Source: Candidatus Planktophila sp. (GTDB lineage: Bacteria; Actinomycetota; Actinomycetes; Nanopelagicales; Nanopelagicaceae). From it: DNA of 64,000 bases. The notes beneath the pieces were generated by a model. The model was not told where the DNA came from, did no database searches, and worked only from the letters and a program-made list of their open reading frames with translations. Both the position numbers and the translations under genes were made by a program. The first letter of the stretch is position 1, and every line of letters begins with the position of its first letter. The stretch covers positions 33,649 through 97,648 of the forward strand of contig SHVF01000001.1 in the NCBI GenBank assembly GCA_009691135.1. The letters are read 5' to 3'. Below, in pieces: positions 36,481-45,889 of the stretch.

Positions 36481-37566
36481 GTGGTTAATGATGCGCGTGG
36501 CACGCTCCTTCAAGTGCGTGAGCAGGTTCATAGCGAACTGACCTCATATTTAACCTTGCAGCGCGAATACCTAAGTGGCATCGGCTCTGAATTAATTCCG
36601 GTTTGTGATGCTCTCGAATCTTTCCTGCTCGAAGGTGGCAAAAGGTTGCGACCGCTATTTGCATATGCCGGGTTCGCCGCAACCGGCAAAGTTGCAACGG
36701 CTGCAGATATTCGCGCTTTCACAAGTTTGGAATTATTACAAGCATGCGCGCTAATTCATGATGACTTAATGGATCGCTCGGATACGCGCCGCGGCAAACC
36801 AGCGATACATCGCCACTTCGAAAATTTGCACCAATCTGAGGCGATGAATGGATTAGCAGATCAATTTGGTGAAGCCGCCGCGGTATTGCTCGGAGATCTA
36901 GCGCTAGTTTGGTCTGATCACTTGCTTCACACATCAGGTGTTTCCGATTCGGCGCTTTTATCTGCACTTTCGGTGCACGATGAGATGCGCATCGAATTAA
37001 TGGCTGGTCAATATTTAGATGTTCGCGAAGCTGGTGAGAAAACTCCCAGTGTTGATCGCTCACTGCGCATCGCGCGTTATAAATCCGGAAAATACACAAT
37101 CGAGCGACCACTTCATCTAGGTGCTTCACTGGCCATCACTAGTCCCAATGAAAGATCCCAATTAATAAATGTCTTAAGTGCCTACGGTCTACCGCTCGGT
37201 GAAGCATTCCAGCTTCGTGATGACATCCTGGGCATCTTCGGTGACCCATCGGTTACTGGCAAGCCAGCCGGTGATGATATTCGCGAAGGCAAACGAACTG
37301 TGCTGATGGCGATGACTCTAGAGCGCGCAGACCAACAGGCTTCGGCCAAGATAACCGCAGCACTCGGTCGCGAGGATTTAACCTCTGATCAGATTGATGA
37401 AATTCGCGGACTAATCACAGCAACTGGCGCTGTTAAAGATGTCGAAGATCTCATCGAGGGCTTGCTTTCCAACGCGCTAACTGCGGCAAACTCTGCTGAA
37501 ATTAACCCTTCAGCCCGTGAGTTACTGACTGAGCTCGCAACAACTGCAATCCGTAGGAGCCATTAA
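36481..37566 (+). CDS. crtE: Geranylgeranyl diphosphate synthase
   Basis: 361 aa from a GTG at 36481; the ORF-track start 20 codons upstream lies inside metF'. trans-Prenyltransferase making the C20 precursor of carotenoids. First Asp-rich motif in IHDDLMDRSDTRRGKPAIH, second in FQLRDDILGIFGD, and GGKRLRPLFAYAG near the N-terminus. No ribosome binding site; a -10 TACCGT 6 nt upstream suggests leaderless mRNA. Its stop abuts crtI. Confidence 0.93.
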   Translation: MVNDARGTLLQVREQVHSELTSYLTLQREYLSGIGSELIPVCDALESFLLEGGKRLRPLFAYAGFAATGKVATAADIRAFTSLELLQACALIHDDLMDRSDTRRGKPAIHRHFENLHQSEAMNGLADQFGEAAAVLLGDLALVWSDHLLHTSGVSDSALLSALSVHDEMRIELMAGQYLDVREAGEKTPSVDRSLRIARYKSGKYTIERPLHLGASLAITSPNERSQLINVLSAYGLPLGEAFQLRDDILGIFGDPSVTGKPAGDDIREGKRTVLMAMTLERADQQASAKITAALGREDLTSDQIDEIRGLITATGAVKDVEDLIEGLLSNALTAANSAEINPSARELLTELATTAIRRSH

Positions 37567-39051
37567 ATGCCAGCCAGAGTAAAAGGACCAACCGATCATG
37601 TTGTCGTCGTCGGTGCAGGTCTTGCTGGGCTAAGTGCCGCACTTCGTTTAGCAGGTGCGGGGCGCAAAGTAACTGTCATCGAACGCGAGAGTGTTCCAGG
37701 CGGGCGCAATGGTCTGCTCGAAAAAGATGGCTTCTCATTTGATACTGGACCTTCAGTTTTGACTATGCCTTCGCTAATTCAAGATGCCTTTAGTTGCGTC
37801 GGTGAAGATATGAAAGACTGGCTGGAACTTTCACCACTTAAACCTCTTTATCGCGCTTTTTATCACGATGGTTCACAGATTGATGTGCACGCCAATACCG
37901 CCGAGATGGAAGAAGAGATCCGTCGCACGGTGAGTGCAGAAGAAGCGCTGGGTTATCGCAGATATGTTGAATTTGTTACCAAGTTATACAAGTACGAGAT
38001 GAATGACTTCATTGATCGCAATATTGATTCTCCACTTAACTTGCTAACCCCAAACCTGGCACGTTTGATCGCACTAGGTGGATTTAGAAGACTCTCACCG
38101 AAAGTAAATCAATTCTTAAAAGATCCGCGCTTGCAAAAAGTTTATTCATTCCAAGCGATGTATGCCGGAGTTAGTCCACAACAAGCCTTGGCAATTTACG
38201 CGGTTATCGCTTACATGGATTCAGTAAACGGAGTCTTCTTCCCGAAGGGTGGAATGCACGCGGTTCCTCGCGCACTTGCCGCAGCAGCGCAAAAGCATGG
38301 CGTTACATTTAAATACAGCACTTCAGTTACTCGCTTGGAAGTTGAAAACAGCCGCGCCAAGGCAGTCATAACCGATACCGGTGAACGCATCGAATGCGAT
38401 GTTGTCGTAATGAACCCAGATCTGCCAGTGGTTTGGCGCGATTTATTGGGCAAGACGCCACTTTCGGTAAAACGCTTGAAGTACTCGCCATCTTGTGCCA
38501 CTTTATTGGTCGGCTCTTCCAAGAAATATGACCACGTTGCCCACCACAACATCCACTTTGGAAAATCTTGGGATGGCATCTTTGATGAGTTAATCAAGGA
38601 AAAAACTTTGATGTCAGACCCATCTGTGCTTGTAACAATTCCAACTAAAGATGATCCAGCACTCGCACCGGCAGGCAAAGAGATTTATTACATTCTCTAT
38701 CCAACGCCGAATTTAAGTGCCGATATTGATTGGAAGACGCAGGCGCGCCCATATCGCGATCACATGATTAAGACTCTGGAAGATCGCGGGTATACCGGCC
38801 TGAGTGACTCCATTGAAACTGAAGTCATGACCACGCCCCTTGATTGGCAGGACCGAGGCATGGAACAGGGCGCACCATTTGCTAGTGCGCATACTTTCTT
38901 CCAGACCGGACCCTTTCGCCCAAAAAATATTGCAGCAGGTTTTGAGAATGTGGTCTTTGCCGGATCCGGAACCCAACCTGGTGTTGGCGTTCCGATGGTT
39001 TTGATTTCTGGTCGCTTAGCCGCTGAGCGAATCGTGGGTCCGGTTAAATAA
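37567..39051 (+). CDS. crtI: Phytoene desaturase CrtI
   Basis: 494 aa FAD-dependent desaturase taking phytoene to lycopene or neurosporene. N-terminal VVVVGAGLAGLSAALRLAG, then FDTGPSVLTMPSLI, and C-terminal FAGSGTQPGVGVPMVL with the CrtI signature. Directly follows crtE (TAAATG) and is followed directly by crtB, forming the crtEIB operon. Desaturation number cannot be read from sequence. Confidence 0.95.
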   Translation: MPARVKGPTDHVVVVGAGLAGLSAALRLAGAGRKVTVIERESVPGGRNGLLEKDGFSFDTGPSVLTMPSLIQDAFSCVGEDMKDWLELSPLKPLYRAFYHDGSQIDVHANTAEMEEEIRRTVSAEEALGYRRYVEFVTKLYKYEMNDFIDRNIDSPLNLLTPNLARLIALGGFRRLSPKVNQFLKDPRLQKVYSFQAMYAGVSPQQALAIYAVIAYMDSVNGVFFPKGGMHAVPRALAAAAQKHGVTFKYSTSVTRLEVENSRAKAVITDTGERIECDVVVMNPDLPVVWRDLLGKTPLSVKRLKYSPSCATLLVGSSKKYDHVAHHNIHFGKSWDGIFDELIKEKTLMSDPSVLVTIPTKDDPALAPAGKEIYYILYPTPNLSADIDWKTQARPYRDHMIKTLEDRGYTGLSDSIETEVMTTPLDWQDRGMEQGAPFASAHTFFQTGPFRPKNIAAGFENVVFAGSGTQPGVGVPMVLISGRLAAERIVGPVK

Positions 39052-39957
39052 GTGAGCGAGTTAAATGCGGCCGGGATCTTTGATCCGGAACTTCGCGCTT
39101 CATATGAAGAATGCAAAAGGCTAAATTCGCTGCACGGTAAGACTTATTACCTAGCAACGCTTCTCTTACCAGCAAAAAAACGTCCATTCGTTCACGCCCT
39201 ATATGGTTTTGCTCGCTATGCCGATGAAATTGTTGATGATTTATCCTCGACTCTCTCCCCCGATGAGAAAACAAAAGTACTCCGCGAATGGGGCGCTGAA
39301 GTTCTCGCTGGACTTAAATCAGGATCTACCAGCGACGCAGTTGGTAAAGCGCTAATCGATACCGTGCAGCGCTTTGATATTCCGCACCAGCATTTTGTTG
39401 ATTTTCTTCATTCGATGGAGATGGATTTAACTGTTACCGAATATAAAACTTTCGATGATCTATACGAATACGTTTACGGCTCAGCAGCTGTCATTGGCCT
39501 GGAAATGGTGCCAATTCTGGGCGGGGATGCCGTGAATTCTTTATCTGCTGCCAAGGACCTGGGCGTTGCCTTTCAACTAGCCAATTTTATTCGCGATGTT
39601 GCAGAGGATTTAGATCGTGGACGTATTTATCTGCCGCTAGATGAGTTAGCCAAATCTGGCGTGACACCTGAGATGTTGCGCGCACGAATTCTTACCCCAC
39701 AAATCATCAGCGCCCTAAAGTTTCAGATTGCTCGTGTACGGGCGTTACAGAAGGCGGCAGAACCCGGGATTGCACTCCTTGATAAGACCAGCCAACCTTG
39801 TATTCGCGCAGCAAGTGAGTTGTACTGTGGAATCGTTGATGAGGTAGAAAAAATTGGTTACGACATATTTAATAAGCGAGCCAAGACTTCTACGGCTCGC
39901 CGCGCACGTGTGGCCGGGCGCGCTTACATAGACGCAGTTTTGGCCCGAATCCGCTAG
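39052..39957 (+). CDS. crtB: Phytoene synthase CrtB
   Basis: 301 aa, GTG start immediately after the crtI stop. Condenses two GGPP to phytoene. Motifs: ALYGFARYADEIVDD (first Asp-rich), ANFIRDVAEDLDRGRIYLP (second Asp-rich). Length is normal. A TPP riboswitch begins 4 bp after its stop. Confidence 0.96.
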   Translation: MSELNAAGIFDPELRASYEECKRLNSLHGKTYYLATLLLPAKKRPFVHALYGFARYADEIVDDLSSTLSPDEKTKVLREWGAEVLAGLKSGSTSDAVGKALIDTVQRFDIPHQHFVDFLHSMEMDLTVTEYKTFDDLYEYVYGSAAVIGLEMVPILGGDAVNSLSAAKDLGVAFQLANFIRDVAEDLDRGRIYLPLDELAKSGVTPEMLRARILTPQIISALKFQIARVRALQKAAEPGIALLDKTSQPCIRAASELYCGIVDEVEKIGYDIFNKRAKTSTARRARVAGRAYIDAVLARIR

Positions 39958-39960
39958 AGT

Positions 39961-40048
39961 TTCCAATGCGGGAGCCGCTCACACGGCTGAGAGGATCTGA
40001 AATTCAGATCGACCGCTTGACCCATCCGGTAATGCGGATGCGGAAAGG
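39961..40048 (+). promoter_or_regulatory. TPP riboswitch (THI element)
   Basis: Contains the conserved GGCTGAGAGGA, a hairpin GATCTGAA/TTCAGATC, GACCGCTTGACCC, then CATCCGGTAATGCGGATG, the TPP pyrophosphate-sensing arm. TTCC at the 5' end pairs with GGAA at 40042-40045, closing P1. AAAGG (40044-40048) next to P1 is the ribosome binding site of the transporter gene, so ligand binding should block translation initiation. Confidence 0.93.
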
Positions 40049-40055
40049 TTTGTCC

Positions 40056-40667
40056 ATGACATCTATTTACAACTTTCTCTCCGGAACTTTAGTATCCATT
40101 CTAGGTTACGATCTTTCATATCTAGAATTTATCGCACTGGTCGCTTCCTTTATTGGTGTGGCACTTGGCATAACTGGTAAGCGAATAACTTGGCCATGGT
40201 GGGCGCTGAGTTCAGTTCTATACGGAATACTTTTCATTCAATGGGAGCTCTACGCCAGCGCCGCCTTGCAAATAGTCTTTATCGTGGCCGCAATTTTGGG
40301 ATGGTTTGGTTGGGAGCCAACGGGTGCACGACCGGGAGCGCTTAAGAATAAGCATCGGATCTTTATATTTGCCGCAATCATCGTTGCAACTTTGGCGCTA
40401 GCACCTGTTTTAAAATCAATGGGCGCTGCATCCACTTACGCTGATGCTATTTTATTCTTTGGAAGTTTAAGTGCTCAGATTCTGATGGTCTATGAAAAGT
40501 ATGAAACTTGGGTGCTGTGGTTAATTGTCGATGCTGGTTATGTCGCACTCTACGCTTGGCAAGATCTGCCTTTCACATCTCTGCTCTATGCTGCATTTAC
40601 CGCTTTAGCAGCTATGGGATGGAGTAAATGGTATGCAGCTCATCGCAGCGCTCTTAGATCTCTGTAG
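40056..40667 (+). CDS. pnuT: PnuC-family thiamine transporter (PnuT)
   Basis: 203 aa from ATG at 40056, 7 nt after AAAGG; the ORF-track start is inside the riboswitch. PnuC-type membrane protein with about seven membrane segments and the family features WELYASAALQ, GWFGWEP and YEKYETWVLWLIVDAGYVALY. PnuC homologues take up nicotinamide riboside, riboflavin or thiamine; control by a TPP riboswitch points to thiamine. Uptake in this family is driven by phosphorylation after entry. Confidence 0.9.
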   Translation: MTSIYNFLSGTLVSILGYDLSYLEFIALVASFIGVALGITGKRITWPWWALSSVLYGILFIQWELYASAALQIVFIVAAILGWFGWEPTGARPGALKNKHRIFIFAAIIVATLALAPVLKSMGAASTYADAILFFGSLSAQILMVYEKYETWVLWLIVDAGYVALYAWQDLPFTSLLYAAFTALAAMGWSKWYAAHRSALRSL

Positions 40668-41169
40668 CCAAAAAAACCATCCCGTCATAGCAATTGATGG
40701 TCCCGCTGGCGCGGGTAAGACAACGTTGGCTCATGAAATTTTCTTGGCTCTCTCACCGAAAATGTCGGTAAATGTCATTCACATGGATGACTTGTATGAC
40801 GGCTGGGAGAACGCCTTAACCGATGATTTGACTCAATTTTTGCATTATTTATCAGTCCAACATCAAAGCCAAGAGCCTGCAAAATTATCTCGTTACAACT
40901 GGGCCACATCTTCATTTGATCCACCTGAAGTAATTGCACCCGCAGATCTACTAATTCTGGAAGGTGTAGGAAGTGGCGATAAATCGTTGCAAGATCAATT
41001 TGCCGCTCTAATTTGGATAGATATTGACCCTGAAATCGGAGCGCAGCGGGTAATAGACCGAGATGGCCCAGGGGTGAGAATTCAAATCCAAAAATGGCTT
41101 GACACACAGCAACAATATTTCTCACAACACTCAACGCGCGAAAAGGCTGATTTCATTTTAACTACATAA
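40633..41169 (+). CDS. Uridine-kinase-like P-loop kinase
   Basis: 178 aa. Walker A AIDGPAGAGKTTLA, a kinase-like acidic motif HMDDLYDGW, LLILEGVGSGD, and ERAD-like RDGPGVRIQIQKW near the lid. Related to uridine/pantothenate kinase-type P-loop proteins common in actinobacteria; substrate unknown. It starts inside the last 35 bp of pnuT, with GGAG 8 nt upstream, so it is co-expressed with thiamine uptake. A vitamin-trapping role is possible but unproven. Confidence 0.8.
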   Translation: MQLIAALLDLCSQKNHPVIAIDGPAGAGKTTLAHEIFLALSPKMSVNVIHMDDLYDGWENALTDDLTQFLHYLSVQHQSQEPAKLSRYNWATSSFDPPEVIAPADLLILEGVGSGDKSLQDQFAALIWIDIDPEIGAQRVIDRDGPGVRIQIQKWLDTQQQYFSQHSTREKADFILTT

Positions 41170-41172
41170 AAT
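41167..41172 (+). promoter_or_regulatory. Leaderless -10 element for the PASTA kinase (TAAAAT)
   Basis: TAAAAT, then 7 nt, then the kinase ATG at 41180; no ribosome binding site is present. The hexamer overlaps the stop codon of the preceding P-loop kinase gene. Confidence 0.5.
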
Positions 41173-41179
41173 TACAGAT

Positions 41180-43114
41180 ATGTCTGACCTAACTGGCGAG
41201 CTAATTGATGGGCGATATCAGCTCATCCGCCACATGGCATCCGGCGGCATGGCCACAATTTACGAAGGCCTTGATACCCGCCTAGATCGAAAAGTTGCGG
41301 TAAAAATTATGCATCCGCACCTTGCGCAAGATGAACAATTCGTTGAAAGATTTATCCGAGAGGCAAAAGCGTCGGCTGCCCTTTCGCATCCAAATATTGT
41401 CTCAGTGCAAGATCAAGGTTGGAATCAAAACGGCACACCAGCAGTTTTTCTTGTAATGGAATTGGTGCAAGGTCATACTCTTCGCGAATATTTGAATGAA
41501 CAAGGGGCTTTATCCGTTGTAAGTGGAATTCAATTCTTGTTACCAGTTTTAAGTGCGTTATCTGCCGCTCACAAATTGGGAATTGTGCACCGCGATATCA
41601 AACCTGACAATATTTTGATTTCCAAAGAAGGGCGAATCAAAATTGCTGACTTTGGGTTAGCCAAAGGTCCTCTACTCGGAACAACAATGACGGCCGAATC
41701 CAGCATCGTATTGGGAAGCGTCTCATATCTATCCCCCGAACAAGTCCAACGTGGTATCGCTGATGCACGAAGTGATGTTTACTCTGCTGCAATTACCGCC
41801 TTTGAAATTTTTACGGGCGAAAAACCATATGCCGGCGAAGAGCCAATCCAGATCGCATACATGCACGTTAATGAGCGCGTTCCTCTGATGAGTACCAAGC
41901 GAGCGGGAATACCGCCAGAGCTTGATCAGTTAATTTACCGCGCTACAAATTCTGATCCAGATGCGCGCCCTCGTGATGCCAGTGAATTTCATCAATCACT
42001 TACTTTGATTGCCCAAGCGCTAGATCCCAATCAGAAACAGCTAAGCCTGGAACTAGATATACCAATTGCTCCGATGCGCCCTGCATCAAAGAAATCTAAC
42101 CGGCGCGAGAGAGCGCGAATTGAAAAGGAACAGACTGTGGCGATAAGTAAGCGCGAAAATACTAGAGAGAATTCCAAGGCAGAGGGTAAAGAGAGCACTG
42201 CGCAGATTCGCAAGCGCAAAAAGATAAGTAAGCGGGTTCGCCGCAATCGCTATATAGCCGCAGGTTTGGCGATCGCACTTGGCATCTTTGGTTGGTATGC
42301 ACTGGTTGGGCCAGGATCCAAAGTCGTTGTTCCATCAATTGTCGGTGCCACGCAAGAAGAAGCGTTAAGCGCCCTTTCGCCACTGGGATTAACGTTAGTA
42401 ATCTCCGAAAAACGTTTTGATGAAGAGATCTCAGATGGGCAGATTATTGAATCTGATCCAGCAGGTGGCGGCAAAGTCGATGCTGGAGGACAAGTCAAAG
42501 CGGTCATCTCTAAGGGCGCTGAACGTTATTTGATCCCAGCACTTGTTGGACTAACGCCAGAGGCAGCAGTTAATTTGCTGGCAAAATCACCAATCAAAGT
42601 TGGAGATTTAACTGAAGTATTTAACGATCAAACCCCTAAGGGATTTGTTATTTCATCATCCCCTGCTGCGGGTAAAAAAGTCAAACGTGACGCTGTGGTT
42701 AATTTATTAATTAGCAAAGGCATCGAAACAATTGATGTGACGTCATACGTTGGAGAATCTGCAGACCAAGCGCTAAATGAACTTACCGAAGGTGGATTTG
42801 ATGTAGAGACGGTTGATCAATTTAGTGAGAGCGTTTTGGCTGGTGCGGTAATTTCACAAGTCCCATCTGGCGGTGCACCACTTGCTAAGGGCGCCAAGAT
42901 TACTTTGACCGTTTCTAAGGGATCACAGTATGTATTTATTCCAAATGTCTTCTCGCTAACCGAAGCCAAGGCTCGTGCGGCGCTGACTGATCTAGAGCTA
43001 AAAATTGTAGTGAAGAAAATTGGCGTTAAGAAGGTCAAGGCGGTAACAAATATCTCGCCCAAGGTCGGCACAAAGGTTAAACGTGGCAGCACGGTGACGA
43101 TCACAGTAGGGTAA
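41180..43114 (+). CDS. pknB: PknB-type serine/threonine kinase with PASTA repeats
   Basis: 644 aa. Hanks-type kinase at residues ~1-275: SGGMATIYEG loop, catalytic Lys in VAVKIMHP, IVHRDIKPDN and IADFGLAKG. A basic linker leads to one membrane helix (~354-372), then four extracellular PASTA repeats ending VKRGSTVTITVG. Such kinases sense muropeptides or lipid II and regulate wall growth and division. Not in its usual pbpA-rodA-pknAB cluster, so it could be the PknL-type paralogue. Confidence 0.93.
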   Translation: MSDLTGELIDGRYQLIRHMASGGMATIYEGLDTRLDRKVAVKIMHPHLAQDEQFVERFIREAKASAALSHPNIVSVQDQGWNQNGTPAVFLVMELVQGHTLREYLNEQGALSVVSGIQFLLPVLSALSAAHKLGIVHRDIKPDNILISKEGRIKIADFGLAKGPLLGTTMTAESSIVLGSVSYLSPEQVQRGIADARSDVYSAAITAFEIFTGEKPYAGEEPIQIAYMHVNERVPLMSTKRAGIPPELDQLIYRATNSDPDARPRDASEFHQSLTLIAQALDPNQKQLSLELDIPIAPMRPASKKSNRRERARIEKEQTVAISKRENTRENSKAEGKESTAQIRKRKKISKRVRRNRYIAAGLAIALGIFGWYALVGPGSKVVVPSIVGATQEEALSALSPLGLTLVISEKRFDEEISDGQIIESDPAGGGKVDAGGQVKAVISKGAERYLIPALVGLTPEAAVNLLAKSPIKVGDLTEVFNDQTPKGFVISSSPAAGKKVKRDAVVNLLISKGIETIDVTSYVGESADQALNELTEGGFDVETVDQFSESVLAGAVISQVPSGGAPLAKGAKITLTVSKGSQYVFIPNVFSLTEAKARAALTDLELKIVVKKIGVKKVKAVTNISPKVGTKVKRGSTVTITVG

Positions 43115-43118
43115 GCAA

Positions 43119-43976
43119 ATGCCAAAAACGTCACCGCGCATCGGCGCACATACGCCGACAAGCGGCGGTATGGCAAAACGTTCTATCGCCTACGCCGAGA
43201 CTATTTGCGCTGAAGCGATTCAAGTATTCACATCTAATCCACGCGGTTGGGCGATGCCTGAGACCAACCACGATGCCGATGCCATTTTTCGCGAGAAAGC
43301 AACAGGGCTAGATATAGAAGTTTATGTGCATGCACCTTTTCTAATTAACTTAGGCTCACCAACCGAAGCAACTTATCTAAATTCGTTGGCATCGACTCAA
43401 TATTCGCTAAAGCGCGGCAAGGAAATTGGAGCACTCGGCGTTGTCGTGCATACCGGTTCTGCCGTTAATGAAGACTTTATAGAAAAAGCTTGGAAGCAGA
43501 TCCACAAAGGGATGATGCCGATTCTTAACGCTCTGCCTGATGATGCGCCTATGTTGTTGCTTGAACCAACTGCTGGCCAAGGTCAATCACTGGTTAAGCG
43601 CTTAGAAGATTTGGAATATTACCTAAAGGCTCTCGAATATCACCCCAAAGTTGGCATCTGCCTTGATACCTGCCACGTATTTGCTGCAGGTCATGACATC
43701 GCTAAAAAAGGCGGGATGAAGGAAACTCTTGACCTACTTGTTGAAGTCGCTGGCGCAGAACGTATCCAATTAATTCATGCCAATGATTCAATGGATGTAT
43801 GTGGCGCACTAAAGGATCGTCATCAAAATATCGGCGATGGTTTTATCGGAGTTGATCCATTTAAGGAACTTCTTAAGCATCCAGCTGTTGCCAACGCACC
43901 GTTGATTTTGGAAACACCGGGAATGGAGCCAGAACATGGCAAAGAAGTTGAGTTATTAAAGAAGTTGCGCGGATGA
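43119..43976 (+). CDS. nfo: Deoxyribonuclease IV (AP endonuclease)
   Basis: 285 aa TIM-barrel zinc enzyme cleaving DNA at abasic sites. Motifs: YVHAPFLINLGSP, LLLEPTAGQG (metal Glu), GICLDTCHVFAAGHD, LIHANDSMDVCGALKDRH and ILETPGME. These include the conserved His/Asp/Glu metal ligands. It lies 4 bp after the PASTA kinase and overlaps the next gene (ATGA). Confidence 0.95.
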   Translation: MPKTSPRIGAHTPTSGGMAKRSIAYAETICAEAIQVFTSNPRGWAMPETNHDADAIFREKATGLDIEVYVHAPFLINLGSPTEATYLNSLASTQYSLKRGKEIGALGVVVHTGSAVNEDFIEKAWKQIHKGMMPILNALPDDAPMLLLEPTAGQGQSLVKRLEDLEYYLKALEYHPKVGICLDTCHVFAAGHDIAKKGGMKETLDLLVEVAGAERIQLIHANDSMDVCGALKDRHQNIGDGFIGVDPFKELLKHPAVANAPLILETPGMEPEHGKEVELLKKLRG

Positions 43977-44833
43977 ATGCACGTCACCAGATGCAGTTGC
44001 GCCTGGCGCCATGGGCGCTATTGGCGGTCTCTGCGGCTTGGGGCGCATCTTTCGTTTTGATGAAACCGGCCATCGAACGACAATCAGTAAATAGTTTTCT
44101 CGCAACTCGTTTTTTTATCGCAGTGATTGCCATGGTGGCACTTCGACCTAGCGTTCTTAAGAAACTAAATCGCGATCTAGTCTTAAAGGGAGCGCTGGCC
44201 GGACTCTTCTTAGGTTCTGGTTATATCTTCCAGACCTTAGGGCTGGCACGGACTGGCGCCGCAGTCACCGGATTTGTAACTGGACTTTACGTTGTCTTAA
44301 CACCGTTAATCGCAGCACTCTTCTTGAAAGAGAGAATCACCAAATTTACCTGGAGTTGCGTTGCACTTGGCACTGTTGGCTTAGCCTTGCTTTCTTTGCG
44401 CGGTTGGTCATTTGGAATTGGTGAAGCGCTAGTGTTCTTCTGCGCAATTGCTTTTGCCGCTCACATTATTGCGTTGAGTAAGTGGAGTTTTGGGTTAGAT
44501 ACCTACGCTCTAACCATTGTTCAATTGGCAATCTGTGGACTTCTCACAGGTGTAATCGCACTTGGCCAAGGTTATGAAACACCGCCTGATGCCGGAGTTT
44601 GGGGCGTTGTTATATTTACAGCAATCATCTGCACCGCCGTCGCATTTATCGTGCAAACCTGGTCGCAGGCTCATATGACCTCAACTAAAGTGGCAGTTAT
44701 TTTGACTATGGAAGTTGTTTTTGCCGCACTCTTTGCAGTTCTCTTCGGTGGAGAGTCACTTACTCTGCAAGTATTAATCGGTGGCGCCATGGTGGTTCTA
44801 GCGATGTATTTGATAGTAATGAAAGAAGCATGA
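43973..44833 (+). CDS. EamA/DMT family transporter
   Basis: 286 aa with ten hydrophobic segments arranged as two five-segment EamA repeats; WGASFVLMKPAIE opens the first and VQTWSQAHMTSTKVAVILTMEPVF-like sequence (here MEVVFAALFAVLFGGE) is in the second. Drug/metabolite-type exporters; substrate unknown. Start overlaps the nfo stop (ATGA). Confidence 0.88.
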   Translation: MNARHQMQLRLAPWALLAVSAAWGASFVLMKPAIERQSVNSFLATRFFIAVIAMVALRPSVLKKLNRDLVLKGALAGLFLGSGYIFQTLGLARTGAAVTGFVTGLYVVLTPLIAALFLKERITKFTWSCVALGTVGLALLSLRGWSFGIGEALVFFCAIAFAAHIIALSKWSFGLDTYALTIVQLAICGLLTGVIALGQGYETPPDAGVWGVVIFTAIICTAVAFIVQTWSQAHMTSTKVAVILTMEVVFAALFAVLFGGESLTLQVLIGGAMVVLAMYLIVMKEA

Positions 44834-44845
44834 GAGGCTTGCGCA

Positions 44846-45889
44846 ATGACTTCTCCGATTGATTTACGTTCGGACACCGTAACTCGTCCATCTCAAGCGA
44901 TGCGTGAGGCGATGGCATCTGCTCCAGTAGGCGATGACGTATACGGTGATGACCCAACAGTTAATTCACTTGAAGAACGTGTCGCGGAAATGTTTGGTAA
45001 AGAAGCAGGCGTATTTACACCTACTGGATCACTAGCAAATCAATTGGCAATTCGTATGTTGGTTGCTCCTGGAGAAGAATTGATAGCTGAAACTAATTCA
45101 CATATCGTCCGCGCCGAATTGGGCGCCGCTGCAGTATTTAGTGGAATCACAACCCGCACTTGGCCAGCTAAGAACGGTCTGCTCATTGCATCCGATGCGC
45201 TAGATATCGCTCGTCCCAACTCAGGGCCATATTTAGTCTCAACTACTGCTATCGCAGTTGAAAATACCCATAACTTTGGTGGCGGAACCGTCCAACCACT
45301 TGATGAAATTAAAGCTCTTCGTAAAGGCGCTGATGAATTAGGCCTTGCGCTGCATTTAGATGGCGCTCGAATCTGGAATGCCCACGTTGCAAGTGGTGTT
45401 GCCTTAAATGAGTACGGAAAATACTTTGAGACCATCAGCGTTTGTTTATCAAAGGGCTTAGGCGCTCCAATTGGCTCGGTCATGCTCAGCACAAAAGATC
45501 GAGTATCAAAAGCGCGAATTTGGCGTAAACGTTATGGCGCCGGAATGCGCCAAGTTGGTTTGCTCGCGGGCGCCGCGCATTACGCCCTAGATAACAATAT
45601 TTTGCGACTAACAGAGGACCACCGCCGCGCTAAAGAGATCGCTATCGCTATTGCATCAGTTGATGCTTCACTTATCGATCCAAATACCGTTGAAACAAAT
45701 ATTGTCGGGCTTGATTTAAGCGCTTTGCCCATGACGGCTGCCGAACTAGCCGCTCGCACAAAAGATGCGGGACTTTGGATTAGCGCACTCGGTCCTAAAT
45801 ATGCGCGTCTGGTAACTCATTTGGACTTTGATGACGCGCAATGCGCACAAGCTATTGAAATATTAAAGCGCGCCCTCGTGGCGCAATAG
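44846..45889 (+). CDS. ltaE: Low-specificity L-threonine aldolase
   Basis: 347 aa PLP enzyme splitting threonine or allo-threonine to glycine and acetaldehyde. Opening [29 protein letters not shown], and the PLP-lysine segment [15 protein letters not shown] (~residue 205). GAGAGG is replaced by a GAGAGG-like purine run 9 nt before the start. It converges on ogt with a 27-bp 3' overlap. Confidence 0.94.
   Translation: MTSPIDLRSDTVTRPSQAMREAMASAPVGDDVYGDDPTVNSLEERVAEMFGKEAGVFTPTGSLANQLAIRMLVAPGEELIAETNSHIVRAELGAAAVFSGITTRTWPAKNGLLIASDALDIARPNSGPYLVSTTAIAVENTHNFGGGTVQPLDEIKALRKGADELGLALHLDGARIWNAHVASGVALNEYGKYFETISVCLSKGLGAPIGSVMLSTKDRVSKARIWRKRYGAGMRQVGLLAGAAHYALDNNILRLTEDHRRAKEIAIAIASVDASLIDPNTVETNIVGLDLSALPMTAAELAARTKDAGLWISALGPKYARLVTHLDFDDAQCAQAIEILKRALVAQ

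Noticed and set aside
36181-36503. 105-aa ORF as a real small gene
   Set aside because: It is the N-terminal fragment of metF that ends in a frameshifted tail; the true C-terminus is readable in another frame just downstream.
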